Shown here piece after piece: positions 58,882 through 64,000 of a stretch of DNA of 64,000 nucleotides. Position 1 is the first letter of the stretch; each line of letters begins with the position of its first letter. The notes beneath the pieces are model-generated. The model had not been told where the DNA came from. It did not search any database and worked only from the letters and a program-made list of their open reading frames with translations. This stretch comes from Limnomonas spitsbergensis (lineage: Eukaryota > Chlorophyta > Chlorophyceae > Chlamydomonadales). Position numbers and translations under genes: made by a program. The stretch covers positions 1,793,501 through 1,857,500 of the forward strand of contig JAYJMM010000087.1 in assembly GCA_037349105.1 (NCBI GenBank), in the 5' to 3' direction.

Positions 58882-59506
58882 TCCGTTGGGTTTGCTGCCA
58901 GAGCCGCTGCTACAGCTGGTGCTGGATGAGGCCCTGCCCGTGGGCCCGGGTCAGCTCCACTGGCACCTGCAGGAATGGCTGCCACACGGAATGAGCGGTG
59001 AGGACTCGGAGGAGGAGTCAAGCGAGGGGGAAGAGTCTAGCGAGGGGGAGAAGTCCAGCGAGGGAGAGGAGTCCAGCGAGGGGGATTCCAGCTCCAGCGA
59101 TTCCTCAGAGGGCGGCGATGGTGGTGACCGAGGGGAAGCGGATGGGCAGGGGCGGCGTCCCAGGACTGCAGGCAGCGGGGTGCAGGCTGCGGCTGCGGGA
59201 GGAGTGCGGCAGCACGTAATGCATGGAGAGCCGCAGTTATTGATGCATGGAAGGGGGAGGGGGGGGAGGGGAGGGGAGGGGTGGGGGAGCAGGGAGGGGG
59301 GATGGAGTGGGGAGAGGTGGTGGGGAGGGGAGGGGAAGGGGTGGGGGACAGAGGGGAGGGGAGGGAGCGGTGGTGGCGGGAGGGGCTGTTTGGCGGCGCC
59401 TGGGGCGGCTCGTGTGGGAGCGGGCCAGGGTCGAGGACGAGGCTCAAACAGCACAAGGGGCCAACAGCTGCCTAATGATCTGGAGGCGGTCATGAAATGG
59501 GTGTGA
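58882..59506 (+). CDS. Exon: acidic Ser/Glu repeat and Gly/Arg-rich tail
   Basis: Function not recognised. After the acceptor GTAGTAGCAG at 58,881 the frame encodes PLGLLPEPLLQLVLDEALPV, then GQLHWHLQEWLPHGMSGEDS. A strongly acidic repeat follows (EEESSEGEESSEGEKSSEGE type, near residues 40-75), then a Gly/Arg/Trp-rich stretch over the G-rich tract, and the end PNDLEAVMKWV with TGA. The SSEGE repeat is a likely kinase-target-like disordered region; acidic followed by RGG-like sequence suggests a nucleic-acid or chromatin protein, but this is inference. The first segment looks like a real folded or helical piece. No ATG precedes it in frame, so it is probably an internal or 3' exon. The two other plus frames over the G-rich tract are also open, so that part of the coding signal is weak. 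Confidence 0.5.
59249..59400. repeat. G-rich tract with GGGGAGGGG repeats
   Basis: About 150 bp of plus-strand G-runs of 3-8 separated by single A, T or C. It satisfies the four-G-run pattern many times, so G-quadruplex formation is expected in single-stranded DNA or RNA. It lies inside the exon above. Confidence 0.85.
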
Positions 59507-59929
59507 CGGAGATAAGCCTGAAGGGGACAAGAGGTGCTACAGAAAGGTCAGTGGGAATGACGGAGATGATGGCAGGCATGGTTGCTTCATTGAGAATGGC
59601 AGGAAACAATGCGGTGCGGACCAAAGCCGCCATACTGCGAGAGGTATGTAGGTTGAATACAGGAGTGCCTTGTCACTCCAAGTTCTCCTCTCTTAGAGAG
59701 AGAGAAAAGCAGAAAACTGTGTCCACAGGGGCGTGCAGGGAACAACGCGGCTTGGGCAGAAGCCTCGTCCGCGCCGTTACCATCATAACAAGAAAAAAGT
59801 CAAAAAAAACTACGGTGGCTTGCGCTTTCGGCTATGTTTGACTGGTTGATTGGTGATTCATGATGCCGGGAAGCACTCTTAAACGTTTTAAAATTATGTT
59901 TAAATACCGGTATACCAAACATCAAAACA
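59507..59929. other. No gene recognised
   Basis: Mixed sequence, with an A-rich stretch near 59,793-59,812 and ACCGGTATACC near 59,908. Nothing else supported. Confidence 0.4.
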
Positions 59930-60358
59930 TTGAAATATCCGTTTCAACTTCCTACGTCTCGTTTGCACAATGCTGTGTATGAGTTGTATAGCATGCACGT
60001 GCATTTTGTGAGCACGCTTCATGGCGTGGTATACCAATATACTGAAATTGCTGATGCCAAGGGAGAGTATGCCTTGCATTGTGTGTTCTTTGTGATGAAC
60101 ATGAACACGCTTGCTACCCCTGCACCGGCAGCGCCCACGCATGCTGCGCCCGCGCCTGACGTTGTGGCTGACGATGCAAAGTGAGCTGTTGCGGCCGCCG
60201 ACACCCTGCCGGTGTCGAACGAGGATGTGGCGCCGCCCGCCTCCATAGCGGCTGAACAGCTGGACGCGACAACGCCGCCTGCTGCTCCCGCTCCCGCTCC
60301 CGGCTGCTCCCTTTCAGATGATCGTAGATTCTCTGGTGTCGGGCACTGCTCCCTCTGA
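59930..60358 (+). pseudogene. Ala/Pro-rich open frame with one in-frame TGA
   Basis: Function not recognised. The first segment reads LHNAVYELYSMHVHFVSTLH, GVVYQYTEIADAKGEYALHC and VFFVMNMNTLATPAPAAPTH, ending DVVADDAK at a TGA (60,182-60,184). The same frame then stays open for 57 codons with matching composition (AVAADTLPVSNEDVAPPASI, AAEQLDATTPPAAPAPAPG) to a TGA at 60,358. A single stop inside an otherwise continuous Ala/Pro-rich frame suggests a CGA-to-TGA change. Alternatively GTGAGC at 60,181 is a splice donor; the good acceptor CTCCCTTTCAG at 60,317 would then lead to the frame listed next, but the phases do not match directly. No ATG is in frame at the beginning, so the 5' end is missing or uses the internal Met. 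Confidence 0.4.
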
Positions 60359-60659
60359 GCCTTCGGTTGCGGACCCGCTCCCCTCCGTCCCTGGTGCTGC
60401 TCTGTCCCTGTCGCTGCTGCTGCTGGTGCCCCACAGCCATGATGTCTCCCAATGGCGTCATTGGATTGCATGTTTTCCGGAGCTCGTTTGGAGATTCTTG
60501 GGGTGTGTGGGAGATCGGGGCGGGATGTGTGGCCATCCCGTGCGCTTGCTTGCTTATGTTATGCAAGATTCAATTTCAGCTTTCGACCGTGCATCCTGTT
60601 CAGTTTTCTCCTCGTGCACTTGTCCTATTATGTTGACAGCATTTGCATGCGGCTGGTAA
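60318..60659 (+). CDS. Possible downstream exon after a strong acceptor
   Basis: A pyrimidine-rich CTCCCTTTCAG precedes ATGATCGTAG at 60,318. The frame encodes IVDSLVSGTAPSEPSVADPL, a Leu-rich stretch (AALSLSLLLLVPHSHD) and continues to TGA at 60,659. The Ala/Pro/Ser-rich start resembles the preceding segment, but phase agreement with it is not shown. It overlaps the alternative reading of the preceding entry, so at most one is right. Unknown function. Confidence 0.25.
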   Translation: MIVDSLVSGTAPSEPSVADPLPSVPGAALSLSLLLLVPHSHDVSQWRHWIACFPELVWRFLGCVGDRGGMCGHPVRLLAYVMQDSISAFDRASCSVFSSCTCPIMLTAFACGW

Positions 60660-60689
60660 TGCGGGCACATGCCTGCCTCGCTTCATGGC

Positions 60690-60860
60690 TCCTTGAGGCG
60701 TAGACGTTCTCAGAAGCTGGAACTTCCTCTGCCTTTCCTTTCCAGCTTTTTGTCTGTTAATTCACTTTATTTACCCCTTTTCCTTATTGTCTGTCTGCCC
60801 TTTTAAGTAAGGCGCCCACGCGGCCGAGCCTTTTTTTAGCAGGGCCCAGAGGTGTAACGT
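60690..60860. mobile_element. Dispersed repeat copy 1, ending GCAGGGCCCAGAGGTGTA
   Basis: Shares its start (GACGTTCTCAGAAGCTGG), middle (TTTCCAGCTT, TTATTTACCCC) and end (GCGGCCGAGCC, AGCAGGGCCCAGAGGTGTA) with 62,161-62,402. Flanks beyond the GTGTA end differ, so this is one true element end. The superfamily is not identified. Confidence 0.6.
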
Positions 60861-61555
60861 CATTGACTTCTCCCCTTTTTAAACAACCGCGTGTCGTCGT
60901 TTTGTATCAGAGGATTTTGTTGCGGAAGGAGCATGCTTGAGTCCTGAATGGATTGCATCGTTGCCTCAACATTTCAGTCAGCAGGCTCGACATCTTGGTT
61001 GTACAAAACTTAACGAAGTTACTTAGCCAGGGACATTGCCTGTTTTGGGGGGGCCGGCCCCAAGCTACAACGTCTTGCACTTTCTTGAACCAATTGACAT
61101 AGGATGATAGGACGGTGATTTCGAACAACAGTCACCCTTTCCATCATCGAGAAAATTTTAAGACTCTGACCCCACCCCTTCGCCTCCGGAACCTGTTGTG
61201 AAACTGAATTTTCCCCAAAATAAGGATTTTGCGGGGGGAGGAAGGGACAACTCCAATCATCTCATCCAGATGCTCTCTGGCATACATTGTACGATGCAGA
61301 GCCAGGTGTACTGGTTCAAAACGGTGCACACTTGCTGGACCCTGCTGGGCGGCTCGGCCATGTGGGGCTAGTAGAGGATGCGAAACCTCAATTCCAGCTG
61401 TCATTCACAGTTAGGACCGTGGTGCATTAGTGCAGTCATGCCAATCGGGTCCGCAAAAGGGTGAACCGCCAGGTGCACCTTTGCACCAAAAAGGGTGACC
61501 CGCCAAGTGACCCTTTCAGATTTGAGATTTGTACTGCGGCGCACACCAGGAGCAT
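60861..61555. other. No gene recognised
   Basis: Mixed unique sequence. A GGTGACCCGCCAAGTGACCC duplication of GGTGAACCGCCAGG lies near 61,460-61,515. No supported coding region. Confidence 0.4.
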
Positions 61556-61659
61556 ACAATACGGTAGTTCCAACGGTACGGTACGGTCAAACGGTACAGT
61601 GCGGAATACCGGAATTTGGTACGGGATTTTTGCCAATACGGCTGTACTAGGTAACCCTG
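61556..61659. mobile_element. Truncated hAT-type MITE, right half
   Basis: ACAATACGGTAGTTCC and the following GGTACGGTACGG, GGGATTTTTGCCAATACGG and GTACT match the right half of the element at 54,245-54,430. It ends GTAACCCTG at 61,651-61,659, the same terminal repeat. The left end is missing and no 8-bp duplication is found. Confidence 0.7.
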
Positions 61660-62160
61660 TGAATACTGGTACCTGACTACCCTTGGGGTATTCCAGACCA
61701 CCGCTCCAAACCCCCTACTCAGAGTAACTCAAATACCGGTACACAAACATAAGCACATTACAGGACTCAGCCCACATGTGAAGTTTTGTGAACTTTTAAC
61801 ATTCCAACGGGGCATCACATTTGATGCATGGGACTTGCGCCCGTAAACCGGTCCAGGCACCAGATACGCTAGGACAGCAAACGAAAACCTGTGACACCCC
61901 TGAGCAAGCAACCAACACACAACCACCGAGCAGTAGCGCGGGAATGAACCCCATAGTGCGGAAGATTAGCCCCAGCCATAAAACATGACGTGGGTGCAAA
62001 AGAGTTCGGTTGGACGCCACCTTAAAAAATAAGAAGGAAACAAGAAAGATTAAGTGAAAATGTATAAGTATGTGTTACAATGTTGTGATGCGTGGGCGTG
62101 ACATAGGTGCGGGGGTCGGAGGAATGGAATGTCGGGTTTTGGTAGTGAACACCAACTGAT
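61660..62160. other. No gene recognised
   Basis: Unique sequence with an ACCGGTACAC motif near 61,733. No supported coding region. Confidence 0.4.
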
Positions 62161-62402
62161 TTAAGGCTTCGACGTTTCAGAGGCTAGGGCTTCCTTTCGC
62201 CTACCTTTTCCCCAGCTTCTCTGTGTCACCTGACTTATTTCCCCCTGTTCCTTGTTTTTCCTGGCCCACAAGCCACTTTTTTTTCTTTCCTCCAAAAGCG
62301 AAGCTAAAAACAAAACCCCAAAAGGGATGATATTTTGTTCGAAAACGACTAGTTGGGCGCCCGCGCGGCTTAGCCTTTTAAGCAGGGCCCAGAGGTGTAT
62401 CA
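62161..62402. mobile_element. Dispersed repeat copy 2, ending GCAGGGCCCAGAGGTGTA
   Basis: Longer relative of 60,690-60,860. It carries about 70 extra bases in the middle, including an A-rich block (AAACAAAACCCCAAAAGGG), before the shared GGGCGCCCGCGCGGC and AGCAGGGCCCAGAGGTGTA end. Confidence 0.6.
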
Positions 62403-62502
62403 CAATTCCAACTATTAGGGCTATCAATTTGCTATGTGCGCCCGTTTATGATCCACGCACACAGTAGTGTCCAGTGTTCAGTACACGTGCTGCCGTCAAT
62501 CT

Positions 62503-62650
62503 ACTGTACCGTAGAACCGGTTTCACTCAGCGTTCAAATGAATATTTTTGGGGTGCGTGGACAGCATGCGCGGTATTAATGATTCAAACAATTCCGTTGC
62601 GCGAACGCTCTAGTCACAGGCCAAACACTAACTGTTTGGGGGGGTGCGTG
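62503..62650. mobile_element. Fragment related to the TA-flanked TIR element
   Basis: GTACCGTAGAACCGGTTT followed by CAGCG and GGGGTGCGTGGACAGCATGCG matches the order of the right arm of the element at 31,566-32,263 read in reverse (TACCGTAGAACCACTTT, then GGGGTGCGCGGACATG). A second GGGGTGCGTGGAC follows at about 62,641. The other terminal repeat was not found. Confidence 0.45.
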
Positions 62651-62870
62651 GACTTCTTAGCTGTAGCTGTACCAAATACCAAACTTCCGTCTATCCTCTG
62701 CATTCTCTCCTAACGACAAGGCACAGGTTGCGAGTTCGGCACCATGTACTGCTCATTCAGTCACCACACAATATTTTTGATTGTGTGGACAGTACGTACC
62801 GTAGTGGTAGAGGGGTCCGACGGTAGGGGGAAAGTCGTTTTCGCTGTGTACCTAGGCTACTTTCGGCGTG

Positions 62871-62936
62871 CTGTCGCTTTCGACAGCAGGAAGCGACAGG
62901 CTGTCGCTTTCGACAGTATGAGCAGATCGGCTGTCG
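62871..62936. repeat. CTGTCG/CGACAG hairpin cluster
   Basis: CTGTCGCTTTCGACAG occurs at 62,871-62,886 and 62,901-62,916, and GGCTGTCGATTT at 62,929. Each 16-mer is a 6-bp stem with a CTTT loop; the spacer AGGAAGCGACAGG pairs with the flanking copies too, so larger alternative structures can form. Confidence 0.8.
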
Positions 62937-63425
62937 ATTTTGTGCTAAAACGAACAGCGAACAGTGTGGAGCTCGCTGTCGCTGTACCGCATTCTCAACA
63001 GCCGTTTCTTGTAGCTGAACGTCGGATCTCCCCACTTTTCCTCGGCATAGGTGTTCCTCGGAATCCGACGTATCTTTTTCTCATACAGGCTATTGCATTC
63101 CCCGCACTTCAGATTGGACGATTTTTACTACCGTAGTAGATTCGACTGAGACGGAAATCGCAACACCCCAACTGGTGAACCAGCCCTCGCTTATCGTGTC
63201 ACGAACTGGACGGCAGATGGAATAAGAGGAGCGCATCATCTACAGCGCACAAATGGATTTAAAGAACCAGGTAACAATAATGCCTTCAACTCCAGCGTAC
63301 CATGGCATGTGAATACTACCATCCCATCCCATGCTGGTTCAGAGATTGCACGCATGGGAGTGCGGATGAATACCCTATGCTCATCACTGCAATCAACTGC
63401 CATCCAAAAATCCATGTTCCCTGTC
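62937..63425. other. No gene recognised
   Basis: Unique sequence leading into the right-hand array. An open frame covering part of it also spans the hairpin cluster and is not considered coding. Confidence 0.4.
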
Positions 63426-64000
63426 AGGACAGCAATACTAGGGTAGTGCGCAAGCAAGCTGGACAGCAATACTAGGGTAGTGCACAAGCAAGCTGGACAG
63501 CAATACTAGGGTGGTGCGCAAGCAAGCTGGACAGCAATACTAGGGTATTGCGCAAGCAAGCTGGACAGCAATACCAGGGTGGTGCGCAAGCGAGCAGGCC
63601 AGCAATACTAGGGTAGTGCGCAAGCAAGCTGGACAGCAATACTAGGGTAGTGCGCAAGCAAGCTGGACAGCAATACTAGGGTGGTGCGCAAGCAAGCTGG
63701 ACAGCAATACTAGGGTATTGCGCAAGCAAGCTGGACAGCAATACCAGGGTGGTGCGCAAGCGAGCAGGCCAGCAATACTAGGGTAGTGCGCAAGCAAGCT
63801 GGACAGCAATACTAGGGTAGTGCGCAAGCAAGTTGGACAGCAATACTAGGGTAGTGCACAAGCAAGCTGGACAGCAATACTACGGTGGTGCGCAAGCAAG
63901 CTGGACAGCAATACTAGGGTAGTGCGCAAGCAAGCTGGACAGCAATACTAGGGTAGTGCACAAGCAAGCTGGACAGCAATACTAGGGTGGTGCGCAAGCA
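63426..64000. repeat. 34-bp tandem array with 170-bp higher-order period, open at window edge
   Basis: About 17 units: GGACAGCAATACTAGGGTAG then TGCGCAAGCAAGCT. Markers GAGCAGGCCAGCAATAC (63,591 and 63,761) and CTAGGGTATTGCG (63,541 and 63,711) recur every 170 bp, that is five units, showing a higher-order repeat of 5. The last units return to the simple form and the array continues beyond 64,000. Confidence 0.93.

Noticed and set aside
60182..60184. Selenocysteine codon
   Set aside because: No Cys/Sec-type motif around the TGA and no SECIS-like element recognised; a nonsense mutation or splice is simpler.
62744..63136. 130-codon plus-strand open frame
   Set aside because: Runs through the CTGTCG hairpin cluster and has no splice or start support.

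Overview
The window reads as nuclear DNA of a eukaryote, most likely a green-lineage alga or related protist. Short GT-AG introns (about 105-250 bp) split the plausible genes. Coding segments are short, Ala/Pro/Gln-rich and GC-rich, and most bases belong to satellites and transposon remnants. There are no bacterial operons, ribosome binding sites or rRNA genes. The species call is inference and not strong. Layout: (1) 138-29,803 is one uninterrupted minisatellite of 42-43 bp units (about 690 copies) with nested higher-order repeats of about 128/171, 594, 1,453, 1,573 and 3,326 bp. (2) 29,804-32,719 holds a trinucleotide tract, a two-exon gene fragment, an LTR with a polypurine tract, and a TA-flanked terminal-inverted-repeat element carrying pol III-type A and B boxes. 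(3) 32,720-53,236 is a tandem segmental duplication of about 8.2 kb, present about 2.4 times. Each full unit carries a four-cysteine (zinc-ribbon-like) exon on +, a two-exon 397-aa Cys/His and poly-Gln protein on -, a 179-bp satellite, 15-bp and 13-bp minisatellites, a 51-bp palindrome and a second spliced gene on +. The three copies differ by a nonsense mutation, a 5-bp indel and satellite copy number. (4) 53,237-56,621 has a minus-strand gene broken by a 186-bp hAT-type MITE with a perfect 8-bp target duplication, and a small three-exon minus-strand gene. (5) 57,143-58,790 is a degenerate CCCTAA-like interstitial repeat followed by two GC-rich tandem repeats. (6) 58,882-60,659 has two coding-like segments, one acidic plus Gly/Arg-rich over a G-rich tract, the other interrupted by one in-frame TGA. 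(7) 60,690-64,000 is transposon debris and a 34-bp/170-bp array that runs off the window edge. No product could be matched with confidence to a named family; the gene models rest on splice-phase agreement and conservation between duplicated copies. The genes do not form an obvious pathway. The strongest signal is structural: a locus repeatedly reshaped by tandem amplification at scales from 13 bp to 8.2 kb.
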